From the NCBI GenBank assembly GCA_002633025.1, contig NMRB01000253.1:312930-376929 (forward strand): a stretch of 64,000 nt of DNA, written 5' to 3'. Below, piece by piece: positions 12,286 to 22,962 of this stretch (positions within the stretch are counted from its first letter, which is position 1; each line of letters starts with the position of its first letter). The stretch comes from Notospermus geniculatus. Its lineage: Eukaryota > Nemertea > Pilidiophora > Heteronemertea > Lineidae. The position numbers and the translations under genes are program-made. Below the pieces are notes generated by a model that did no database searches, was not told where the DNA came from, and was given only the letters and a program-made list of their open reading frames with translations.

Positions 12286-12595
12286 GGGTGTCTATAAAAC
12301 TAATACCCTAAGACTCTATAAAACTAAGACCCAACTATAAAACTAAGACCCATTGTACTATAAAACTAAAATTAAGACCCCCCCCAACTAAACTTTTCCG
12401 AACATCATTTCCTAGTTATTCCTGATATTGTTGTGTAGCCCGTGTAATCAGTTCGGGCTTCATTTTTATAGTTGGGGGTCTTACATGTAGTTAGTACAAT
12501 GGGTCTTAGTTTTATTGTAGGGTCTTAGTTTTATAGTACAGTGGGTCTTAGTTTTATAGAGTCTTAGGTCTTGGGTCTTAGTTTTATAGACACCC
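12286..12595. mobile_element. 310-bp element with 10-bp target duplication and subterminal repeats
   Basis: The termini are perfect inverted repeats GGGTGTCTATAAAAC. TGAGAGAAAG sits on both sides (12276-12285 and 12596-12605), and copy A carries a single TGAGAGAAAG without the element (about 5820). Inside each end a unit like TATAAAACTAAGACCC is iterated several times in opposite orientations. The 9-11 bp duplication class suggests a Mutator-like non-autonomous element. No coding capacity. Confidence 0.92.
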
Positions 12596-14696
12596 TGAGA
12601 GAAAGGATTCCCTTTAGTGCAACAGGCCCTTATCCTTCAGAAAAACTCCCCTAATGTGAAAAGTGCCTCATCAAAATCCATATTTTCAATTTATTTGCTG
12701 TTGTTTTTGAAGCATGCCTTTGTTGAGTGGCAGTGTGTGTTTACCGAGTCAACATAATCCTGTTGAGTAGTGGAATGCATCATCTGGTGTCACATCCATC
12801 TTATGCTCTACCCTGGGAGTTTGACGCTTTGTGTTGAAGATTTCCCAACGAGGTACTTTTAAAGGAGCACAGTATTGGATCTCAAATGCGTTATTTGGCT
12901 GCCGACATAGAGGGAGCCTCCTAGCAGCAGGAAGATGAACTACAAAAATGCATTACAAAATCCTAGTAAATCGGGTCAATTCGCCGACAACGTAGTTAGT
13001 CCCTGGGTTGGAGAGTGGCGCGGTATCGTCGGCTGTCGAGAAAAAGTGGCAATACCGTGGTCCTTTAACTGATGGACATTTCACCCTAATTCTATGTTAA
13101 TGGGGCAGGGGCTGGGATGTGCGACACATATACCAGCAGACTGTACCTTTAAAAAAAAGAGTCCGCATACTGGCTTTGTCCTGGTTCCAGTCCTAATATT
13201 TGCCCGTTTACCAAGTTTTTCATTGCTTGCTTTTATGTGGGCTGATGTCAATTTCTTTTCTATATACCATATCCTGTTTCGGGTTGAGCAAAGAATTCCT
13301 TGGAAGGACAAGTGTTATAGCAGGAAATATGAAATTTGAAACCAAGTGGCTGCAGTGACTTTGGGTGTGATCTTTCCTTTCTGATTTAAGGTTAGCACAA
13401 TGAGTCAGTTGACTTACCACATGACTTTCAACATGTAGCACTTTTAATGTGAGAGTTCAGAAGAGCTGCCGTTGTTTCCTTTACCAAGAGATGAAACTGG
13501 ATGAAATAATCCTACGTCGGATCATGATGGTGAAACTGACATTCTTTGAAGTGTTCCCCCCTCTATCTCAAGGGTATGCAGACCAAGAATCAAACCCAAT
13601 ACCTCTTAGGATTGTCCCAATCTGATGATAAATCATGACATCATGTATACAGACAGACAGTCATATTCTGTACTCACCAATACTTGTCAGATCCAAACTA
13701 TTTTAACATTATTTATTGGAAATAACTGCTTATTGCTCAGTGCATTGGCACCAGATTAAATGTTGTAATTTGCAATTTCAGTCCCAGGGCCTTCTTCACT
13801 GGTACTACACTGTTGGAAAATTTGGGCATCTACGATCCATAGAGGCCCATGATGGTTCGGCCGTGCAGTCAGTTACCTCCAATTCACCAAATCAGACAGC
13901 CTCTTCAAGCTTCAATTTGGTGAAATCCTGATTGTCTTATATTTGAAATGTGATACATACATATGGTTTTTGATCACAAATCGCAGTGAAATTTTGGATG
14001 ATACTGAAAGGAAGTCCCAAATTATTGCATTATTGCTATCATTCAAAATTGGATGATTATCACAAATAAATTCTAATATGAATGTTGTGTCTCTAAATCA
14101 TTACGTTGGAAAAAAACAATCGCTTCATTTCCACAGGAAATGGATAATGGTAGGATGAGTTGGCATGGCTGTCATTCCATACAGTCTCCGTCTAGTTGCA
14201 GTTGATTCCAATTGACGTAATATTTAGAGTTAGATACATGCCAATTAACTGAAATTTACAAGTGCGTGATTATCGGGAAAATTTTTATGGAGACATTTTT
14301 CTACGGAGATAAATCTGAGAGTCTGGCAATGCATGGTAAATTCATCAGCTAACTTATTCATGTCATTGGTTGCATTGTATGAATTCACCACTGTGAGATT
14401 CTTGAGTTTAATATCCCAAATGCTAGTCGGTGTGACCTGATCAATCTAAGCGCAGTGTTATGTTGTTATCGCCCAAAGTGAACATCTATTATCATGTGTC
14501 GCCTAATATGCTCCTTCGATACAGTGCGGTGAGATTTCGAGCATGTTCTGTCTATCCCTTGTGGCAAATTAGTTATTACTGCCAATCTAGTTTGTGGGCA
14601 AGGGCAATGTGTCAGGTTGCAACCCTTGAAGTAGATTTTGTAACAATTAATCCCGAGAGGAATTTTCACATGAACAATATTTATGGTTGTCTACAC

Positions 14697-14851
14697 CAGG
14701 GCCAGATCCACAATTTTGGAAAAGAGGGGGCGTACTGTGCTAGAAACATTGAAATCTTCGGTGAATTTCAATGATTTGCTCCAAATTTCAGAATTTCACA
14801 GATTTGTCGGCTGAAAGGGGGTGTACGCCAGGTGTGCCCCCTTGGATCCGC
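14697..14851. mobile_element. Small hAT-like element
   Basis: Sequence present in copy B but absent from copy A at TTGTCTACAC. The left end CAGGGCCAGATCCA and the right end TTGGATCCGC are a weak inverted pair of the CAGGG...GATCC type common in hAT elements. The flanks GTCTACAC and GCCTACAC match at 7 of 8 bases, close to the 8-bp duplication of hAT. Confidence 0.6.
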
Positions 14852-14940
14852 GCCTACACAGCTGTAGTTGGCTTCCTAATCCTTACAATAGAAACTCAAC
14901 TGAAAGCACTTTCTTATATCCGTACAGTATGCACCAAACA

Positions 14941-15152
14941 GTTTTATTGTCCTCCCTTCTCACCATTCAACCAACAGTAGATCTTGGTGCAGTTTTATTG
15001 TCCTCCCTTCTCACCATTCAACCACCAGTACAACTTGGTGCAGTTTTATTGTCCTCCCTTCTCACCAGTCAACCACCAGTACAACTTGGTGCAGTTTTAT
15101 TGTCCTCCCTTCTCACCAGTCAACCACCAGTACAACTTGGTGCAGTTTTATT
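14941..15152. repeat. 51-bp minisatellite, copy B left part
   Basis: About 4.2 units of the same 51-bp repeat as 7987-8243, running directly into the assembly gap. The true array length is unknown. Confidence 0.92.
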
Positions 15153-15625
15153 NNNNNNNNNNNNNNNNNNNNNNNNNNNNNNNNNNNNNNNNNNNNNNNN
15201 NNNNNNNNNNNNNNNNNNNNNNNNNNNNNNNNNNNNNNNNNNNNNNNNNNNNNNNNNNNNNNNNNNNNNNNNNNNNNNNNNNNNNNNNNNNNNNNNNNNN
15301 NNNNNNNNNNNNNNNNNNNNNNNNNNNNNNNNNNNNNNNNNNNNNNNNNNNNNNNNNNNNNNNNNNNNNNNNNNNNNNNNNNNNNNNNNNNNNNNNNNNN
15401 NNNNNNNNNNNNNNNNNNNNNNNNNNNNNNNNNNNNNNNNNNNNNNNNNNNNNNNNNNNNNNNNNNNNNNNNNNNNNNNNNNNNNNNNNNNNNNNNNNNN
15501 NNNNNNNNNNNNNNNNNNNNNNNNNNNNNNNNNNNNNNNNNNNNNNNNNNNNNNNNNNNNNNNNNNNNNNNNNNNNNNNNNNNNNNNNNNNNNNNNNNNN
15601 NNNNNNNNNNNNNNNNNNNNNNNNN
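15153..15625. other. Assembly gap (473 N)
   Basis: Run of undetermined bases inside the minisatellite of copy B. Long open frames spanning it are artefacts. Confidence 0.99.
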
Positions 15626-16095
15626 TTCAGCCCTGTAGGGGGCGCTTTGTAAAAACCACACAAGTTCCCTTCCGCTCTATAACTTCTGAATGACTGAAGA
15701 TTTTGGTTTCATATTTGGTGGGAGGGTGTGTCATGGGCTAACGGTGTGTCGCGTGAAAGAATCGACCAAATCCGATTCTCCACTCCACCACCAGGGGGCC
15801 AAAGGCTAAAACACAAAAACTGCATTTACACCTTAAATATTGAACGGAGTTTCACCACATTTTGGTGGTTGGCTCATCTAGCAAGGGTACATAATATGCC
15901 GCACGCTTTTGGAATTTAATCGATGTTTCAGCCCTATAGGGAGCACTTTGTAAAAACCACAAAAGTTCCCTTCTGCTCATGATAGTACCTTCGACATTGA
16001 CGCTGTGACTTTGACTCGAATATCCCTTCTGGCTCGCAACATTTCAAGGAACGCAACTTTCGTTCGGTGGGATTTGCACACGCTTTGCGTTGCTC
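15626..16095. repeat. Interruption of the minisatellite with a ~302-bp direct repeat
   Basis: A block starting TTCAGCCCTGTAGGGGGCGC at 15626 recurs at 15928 (TTCAGCCCTATAGGGAGCAC), an offset of 302 bp with good similarity over about 50 bases. CCACCAGGGGG and similar strings resemble sequence at about 8560-8600 in copy A. Its ends lie in the gap and in the minisatellite, so it may be an inserted repeat. No gene seen. Confidence 0.6.
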
Positions 16096-16194
16096 TTGTT
16101 GTCCTCCCTTCTCACCATTCAACCACCAGTACAACTTGGTGCAGTTTTATTGTCCTCCCTTCTCACCATTCAACCACCAGTACAACTTGGTGCA
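16096..16194. repeat. 51-bp minisatellite, copy B right part
   Basis: About two further units of the 51-bp repeat, followed by the same unique sequence (ATGTATCGATGCATG) that ends the array in copy A. Confidence 0.9.
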
Positions 16195-16897
16195 CATGTA
16201 TCGATGCATGTTTGGAGCAATGTATGCAATTTCCACAGCTCGACAAAATCCACAACTCTCATGATATGTTTCATAAATGCTTACTCCAAATTGCGTGTCA
16301 GGGGAACTCAGGGCTGCTTTTCAGATAGAATGGATGTATGACTGGTAATTACTGCAGGTTTTTGCTAATAAATTAATGCACAGGGTGTTAAATCTTATTA
16401 TTAGTTAAGCATAGTCACGGATGGTAACTTGTCAGATCGATCTCATGTTTGGTTACTTCTTATCTGCAAAATTACTGAATGGATGTGTAATGGAATATGT
16501 ATGCAGTCCCTGAATGCCACAGAATCAAAATAGAAGATGGTAATTACCCCTACTCAATATATTATGGTTTTTAATTGAAATATATGAAGCACACATGAGG
16601 TCATGGCGGATTTTTATTCCCTGATGGGTATTCAGCTTGCACGATATCTTCCATTAGAGTGAAATCAAGTAAGGCTGGCTTGTTGAATGGGGTTGTATGA
16701 TCGCATCATGCTTGGGGGCTCGAGTGTGATGCAGTAGAAGTCCCTGTGTTGTTGCCTTAGATCGTGTTTGGCGACTCTGAATAGAACCATTTTTCATCAT
16801 CTGTTTGCAGCTTCTCTGTTGCGTTCAGGTCGCAAGTCGGTGTCTTATAACTCCTTCTAGTGATGCTGTTCAGCAAAGGCGAAGAGTTGTTCACACC

Positions 16898-17263
16898 AAT
16901 AATAATAATAATAATAATATAATAATGCCGTTCTTATATAGCGCATTATCAGTTCCAGGACAACTGCTCAATGCGCTTTACATTATTATTACCCCAGCTA
17001 TAGGTCTGTTCATTCTAATTTCATTTCTCCACTCCCTGGGGAGTATTACAGTCCCGGCAGCCGATTTCAGCACTCTTGGACTAACATTCACATAGACCAT
17101 CACTACCAGCCAGGTACCCCTTTTACACCTGGGCGGGGTGAGGCAAAGTGACTTGCTTAAGGTCACAAGCGAGCATGTTTTTTTCTTGGTCAGGACTGGG
17201 AATCGAGCCCGCGACCTTCTGATCAGAAGTCCGTCTCGCTAACCACTACACCACGCCGCTCCT
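16898..17263 (-). mobile_element. tRNA-derived SINE with (TAA)n tail
   Basis: On the minus strand the element starts near 17263 with a tRNA-like head: an A-box-like GTGGTGTAGTGGTTAGC, then an RNA polymerase III B-box-like GGGCTCGATTCCC. It continues through a unique body and ends in an ATT/AAT repeat at 16898-16925. Copy A lacks it: GTTGTTCACACCAAGAAGG at about 9015 is continuous. The tRNA isotype is not clear. Confidence 0.85.
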
Positions 17264-17458
17264 TTAAGAGGGTAAGATGAACCATGTAAATGTAAATATG
17301 AAGCTGCATTAGACCCATAAAGAAATGATGCTGCTCTCAAATGGTATAGAGGAGGTCGTCAGAAGACCAAAGGAGGACTCGAAGGAGCTTCTTTTCAGGA
17401 TGTTCTTTGGAAGAAGAGAAACTCTTGTGACTTTTAAACACAGGATGCTCAGGTTTTT

Positions 17459-17781
17459 AACCAGGTTTTCGAAGAAAGTCCTGGTTATTAAATTACCGAA
17501 AGTGCCGGGCGGTCGGGCGTTCGGGCGTTTGGGCGTCCGGGCGGTCGCTTTTCTCTTGTCCGACTGATAACTTAAAAACGACTTGAGATTTTCTTTTGAA
17601 ATTTTTGGGACATGTTGCTTGTAAGTACATCCAATATGGCCGCCAGGCAGCGTTACCCGAAAATCATCGAAGTGTTATAACATGGGAACGACTTCAGATT
17701 TTCTGGTGAAATTTTGTGATAGGGGGCTAAATGTGAAAACAGGAAAAGTGCTATTCACGCCGCCACTTCGAAAACCTGGTT
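17459..17781. mobile_element. Element with 16-bp perfect termini and GGGCG array
   Basis: AACCAGGTTTTCGAAG at the left end is matched perfectly by CTTCGAAAACCTGGTT at the right end. Copy A lacks the block (about 9200). Just inside the left end is a run of degenerate GGGCGGTCGGGCGTTCGG-type units (about 17507-17548), strongly G-rich on the plus strand. It is probably a non-autonomous transposon of undetermined class. Confidence 0.75.
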
Positions 17782-19480
17782 ATTCGCCACGCCCAGCGTG
17801 CGCCTTGTTTGCATGATTGTAAATGTAGATGTACTGTACTGCATTTTTCAGCACAAACGTACAAGAAACAAGCCTGGTGCCGACAGGGGTTCGCTATGTC
17901 GAATAAGCATGGTTGGGGAGAAGGGAGGAAGTGGTGACTGTACACTCACTGCACACGAATCTCACGGGAAAAAGCTTGGCGCTGAACATGTGAATGCAGG
18001 GGTGGCTGCCCACCCCTACGAAAAATCGACGCGACCGCGCAATACCCAGTGCTCATGGCGGACAAGTCATGGAACTACACTTTGTACACAAGCTCGGTGA
18101 GAAATCGCCGAAATTTGTACCTTTGCTGATGTTTGTTCGTACTGCCCAACTAATCAGGTCGAAAGCTAGTGGTACACTATCACCAGACGCAATGTGACGT
18201 TAAAATACCGCAAAATAAGGCCGTAAACGTCAAGGAAAGCTGAGAGTTGACGTACAAAAATAGCTTCAAAAGTGGTGTGAAAATAGGGGTCCATATGGTC
18301 GCAGCTAGCGCTCCAAGCGGCTCCATAGCGAACCAAAAACTGACTAACTGCTACCATGCACTCACTAATAACATCATTAGCTGCAATACTGTCTTGATAT
18401 GAAAGCGAGTGGTTTCACCCACGTCATTCCACTCCAGCACATCATTTGGCTGCGAGACTGTCTTTATAGGAAACAAGTGGTTTCGCACGTACCGTATCTT
18501 AAAAAGAGCTATCGATCAGATCGGATCCAAGTACTTCCATCCTGGTTCTCATATTATCAGATAATTACAACACGATTTGCACTGTAAATTTACTTAGTGA
18601 ATTTCTGTATGCGCGCAGTGCTGGGGTCAATTTTGCCATGATGTTGGGATCTCCAGCTATGGTGGATGCCGTGTGGAAGAAAACAGGTGACTATTTATTG
18701 GAAATAACGTCAATGTTTCCAAGTTGTGTCATATGATTCAGCATGTCATGCTGAATCTAATTTGACCGTTATGTGACCGTCATTTTTCCAATAATTGACT
18801 GATTATTAAGGAGTGTAACAGTATCGGCAGCAAACAGTGTCTGTATTTTAAATCAACAGACACCCATCCTTACTAAATACTATCAAATAGCTCCGTTATC
18901 CTCAGAAATGGAATTCAAGGCATCAAGTTGACAGATTCATGTATGCCACTACCATAAAAAAAGTTGAAGCCCCTGCTGCCTATTACATAAAGCCAAAATT
19001 CAGGCAGTGAGAGACATCTGGTGGCAATATATGAAGTGTATCCATCAGTTACTTCATCGTTCACAGTTAAACCTTTGTTTTATTTCTTTATACTATCATC
19101 TTGTGAATGCTAGATACCGGTACTGGAAACCAGAGATTCTCTTTCATTGCATGTCAGGTATGAAGATCTGGTTTACAGATATACCAGAAGTTAAAAAGGG
19201 TTAAAGCAAAAAGATTGTAAGGCTTACATTTTGCGATACAGTTTCGAACTTTACAAGATACCAAGATGATTTACTTACCTAGATAGGCCTAAACTACCAA
19301 GATAACCTATTTCTTTGAGTCTTGTGGACTTTCGCACATCAAAGTGGTCGATGTGAAGTATTGTCTGTTCCTGTTTATCTTTTGGAAATCCTGCTCAGTG
19401 ACACGTACAGATATTTTTATGTATCTTTATGTTGATAACAAAACTTGAGTGACTGTGACTTACGTCAGTATTTCAGTAAA

Positions 19481-20862
19481 AAAAAATTCAAAACGCTGTG
19501 GAGGCCTAAATTACCTTTGCTGCACACTGTTAGTAACTTCTGGATTGGCAGGGCCACCATTGTTTGATTTTGCCTTTCTGACTTATGTTGATGTAAGACT
19601 AGGCCTGTTCTCTGGTGGTGAAACTATGAAAAATTCCCGCTGTAGGCTTCCTTAACCCAAGTTACCAGAGTCCAAGAAAAGATGGTGGACACAGTGATGA
19701 CTCATGGTTGCTTAGCTTCTGTTTCTAGGCAACCAGCTAATTAATCCTGAATGAATGGACCACACATGTAAAGAAATGTTATAGAACAGAATTATAAGTG
19801 CATTAACTTCACGCATCAGGAAATTACGATTCCTTCAACTAGACAAAACTTCGTGATGAGTCTCAACAAAAACAGCAACACGCGTTTCCTCATTTCTGAT
19901 GGTGAGCAAGACTAATTAGATTTCCTCTAGTTGACAAAAAAGTCTTGCACGCTTCACCGCTAGATTATAACTCCTGCCACGAAGAAATGTGTCGGTGCAT
20001 CCAGGAAATTAACAAAATTTTGTTCGGTTTTGTGGATGGAATGACACTTTCTTTCACATGTCTATAAAAATTTTAGATGACGTGTCAAATGTAACGAAAG
20101 CATCTTTTTGATTAAATGCGGTACTCTAATTAAGTTTTCTCATGACTAATTCCTAGCGTGGATTTGATATCAAGGGAAAAGTCTTAAGTCTGTTAATTTC
20201 ACACACTGATGGTTCAATGTGTACGAAGTCTATGTCCTCTATCTATCGTACGTACAGTATGGAGCACAGTTGACCCACCTTTATCTGTACCTTCCACGTA
20301 CGTCACGATTCATTGCGTATGGTACGAATATGTCATGCGTCTCTTCGGCCGACGTCGGCGCAACATGGGCGAATGACATTACGTCTTCACTGCGTGCCTT
20401 CAAATACGGCACGCGACGTCCGAGGACGGTACACACATGACGCTGCATGTGGTACGCGGTTGGTATGCCGTGCGGAAGGGAGGTCAGTTGTGCAGCATAT
20501 TGTAGAAAAGTCATGTGCAAACTAAATGAGATTGAAGTAGACCTGAAGTAGACCTGAAGTAGACACCTCTTTTGTTTGGATGTTCAGATTTTTGCATTTT
20601 ATGGCCTCCAGATTTAACCACAGGAAATCCTTTACCATCAATCTGCTTTTTAAAAAAAACAAGAAATTTGCCAAGTAAAAGACTGTCAACATAAAAGGCG
20701 AGGTTTTCAGCGTTTGCGGCATGGCCTATTCAAAATGAATGATCTACAAAGAATGAAATTGAAATGCAGGAACTCTCAGTCTGTGAAGGAAAATTTTTCT
20801 TAAAAAGTCATTCTAATTAAGCTAATGGTGCCATGATCAAAATTTCATGATCTGATCGTTTC
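19481..20862. other. Intergenic; one 11-bp triple repeat
   Basis: GAAGTAGACCT is repeated about three times at 20534-20566. No other supported feature. The part around 20330-20470 is unusually rich in CpG. Confidence 0.5.
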
Positions 20863-21724
20863 ATTTTTTCCGTCCTTTTTAACAGCATAGTTGTATTGGA
20901 TGTAAACTCAGAATAGGTAAACACATCCATACATGGCATAGCAAGGTTTGGCTGTCAAATTTGTGTTCTATCTCAAGCTGAAATAAATGTTTAGCTAATG
21001 TTTATAAAAAGATGAGTCCCTTTGGCAAATGTTGGTGTATTGCTGGTCACAATGTGGAGTTAGTTTTGAAATGAAATGGCTGGAGCTGTGGACTGAATGG
21101 CATGGTGGAACAGCAGTGCTATCACTTTTTAGGTTGTTGGTTCAGCCTCTGTTGCATCCATTTTTCATACGAGAATGCAGTTCTTTTCGAGAACAAAGGT
21201 TTTTACTACAGGCTGTTGTTTATTGCATTGCCCAGACTTTTGTTGACGCTCACCTTTAGACTCAACTCTAGATTATTTCTCGACCAGTGATAAGGTTAAA
21301 GGTCTTGGTGTCATTACCAAAAAGCCAAGGAATACAGCAACACTTTCTCTGCTCTTAGCCAGCAGACATGGCAGATGTAAACACTATCACATAAGTCACA
21401 TATTCCCTAATCCATATTGGAATCTACGGTTCTTCCATTAAACCACCCCACCTATCAAATCCATATCGTGGTATGGCGTGACGGATTCCTCCATCTGTTA
21501 CTTTGTCATATTCCTAGATACACCGATATCAAGCATGACAAAGTGAGTCATAAACGATGCCCTTCAAGTTGTAGTGGAGATTCTAGATTGCTTAGTGTCT
21601 GTCCCTTTCATGATAGGGTCTCTTCCATTTCGAATTGGTGGGCGACTTGTGTACATGATGCAACATCGTTTACAAATATGCATTGGTGATTATTGTCAAC
21701 ATAAGGTGAAATGGTGTTGACTTA
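20863..21724. repeat. Tandem duplication 2, copy A (~0.86 kb)
   Basis: Begins at a TTCCGTCCTTTTTAACAGC string and ends at GTGTTGACTTA. It is repeated in the same orientation at 21811-22962 with scattered substitutions and small indels. No recognisable protein. Confidence 0.9.
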
Positions 21725-21810
21725 ATACACAACATATCAGACGGGTTTTTCATTAGACCTACATTTCAAGGTGACAGAGGCCGAGGGGTTATGCCCGCAA
21801 CAGCGTGGCT

Positions 21811-22962
21811 ATTTTTCCGTCCTTTTTAACAGCATAGTTATATTGGATGTAAACTGGGAGTAGGTTTACACATTTGTACATAGCAAGGTTTGGCTGTCAA
21901 ATTTGTGTTCTATCTCAAGCTGAAATAAATGTTTAGTTAATGTTTATAAAAATATGAGTCCCTTTGGCAAATGTTGGTGTATTGCTGCATGGTCACAATG
22001 TGGAGTTAGCTTTGAAATGAAATGGCTGGAACTGTTGGACTGAATGGCATGGTGGTACAGCAGCGCTTATCACTTTTTAGGTAATGTTGGTTCAGTTCCT
22101 GTTGCATCCATTTTTCATACGAGAATCCAGTTCTTTTCGAGAACAAAGGTTTTTACTACAGGCTGTTGTTTCTTGCATTGCCCAGACTTTTGTTGACGCT
22201 CACCTTTAGACTCAACTCTAGATTGTTTCTCGACCAGTGATACGGTTAAAGGTATTGTATTGTATTTCATTTTTCCGTCAGGGCCGACACTATAGCATTA
22301 TTGGCCCTGGTAAGTACGGAGGAGGCCATCACAAGCTACTCATGTTCCTCACTTGGATGGGGTATTTTACTTCCCCTTGCAAAGACACAAGGTACAAGGC
22401 ACCACGGCTTACTGTCCCATGTGACGGACGTGAAGAGCCGGGAATGAAATCCCATATGGCCCGGGCTGGATTCGAACCCGGGACCTGCCGCTTGCTAAGC
22501 GGACGTGATAACCACTAGGCTATCAGGCTAAGGTTAAAGGTCTTGGTGTCATTACCAAAAAGCCAAGGAATACAGCAACACTTTCTCTGCTCTTAGCCAG
22601 CAGACATAGCAGATGTAAACACTATCACATAAGTCACATATTCCCTAATCCATATTGGAATCTACGGTTCTTCCATTAAACCACCCCACCTATCAAATCC
22701 ATATCGCGGTATGGCGTGACGGATTCCTCCATCTGTTACTTTGTCATATTCCTAGATACACCGATATCAAGCACGACAAAGTGAGTCATAAACGATGCCC
22801 TTCAAGTTGTAGTGGAGATTCTAGATTGCTTAGTGTCTGTCCCTTTCATGATAGGGTCTCTTCCATTTCAAATTGGTGGGCGACTTGTGTACATGATGCA
22901 ACATCGTTTACAAATATGCATTGGTGATTATTGTCAACATAAGGTGAAATGGTGTTGACTTA
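21811..22962. repeat. Tandem duplication 2, copy B, with SINE insertion
   Basis: Direct repeat of 20863-21724 after an 86-bp spacer, expanded by the SINE at 22253-22530. Confidence 0.9.
22253..22530 (-). mobile_element. tRNA-Ala-like SINE with target duplication
   Basis: The minus strand reads a tRNA-like head from about 22530: A box TAGCCTAGTGGTTA, an anticodon arm with loop TTAGCAA (AGC, Ala-like) and B box GGGTTCGAATCC. It ends in an ATACAATACAATA-like tail at 22253. About 10 bp (GGTTAAAGG with one more base) flank both sides, and duplication copy A keeps a single GGTTAAAGG at about 21294. That proves insertion relative to copy A. Confidence 0.9.

Larger units (their letters stand above)
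11412..19480. repeat. Tandem segmental duplication 1, copy B (~8 kb)
   Basis: Direct repeat of 5081-11320 after a 91-bp unrelated spacer. It is longer because it carries insertions absent from copy A: a MITE at 11576-11693, an element at 12286-12595, a hAT-like element at 14697-14851, an interruption of the minisatellite including the N gap, a SINE at 16898-17263 and an inverted-terminal element at 17459-17781. It lacks the 427-bp element of copy A. No supported exon. Confidence 0.9.

Noticed and set aside
14821-15693. Long open frames across 15153-15625
   Set aside because: They run through undetermined bases; the coding evidence is nil.
22440-22530. Possible tRNA-Ala gene on the minus strand
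   Set aside because: A and B boxes are present, but it continues into a SINE body with tail and target duplication and lacks a complete acceptor stem.
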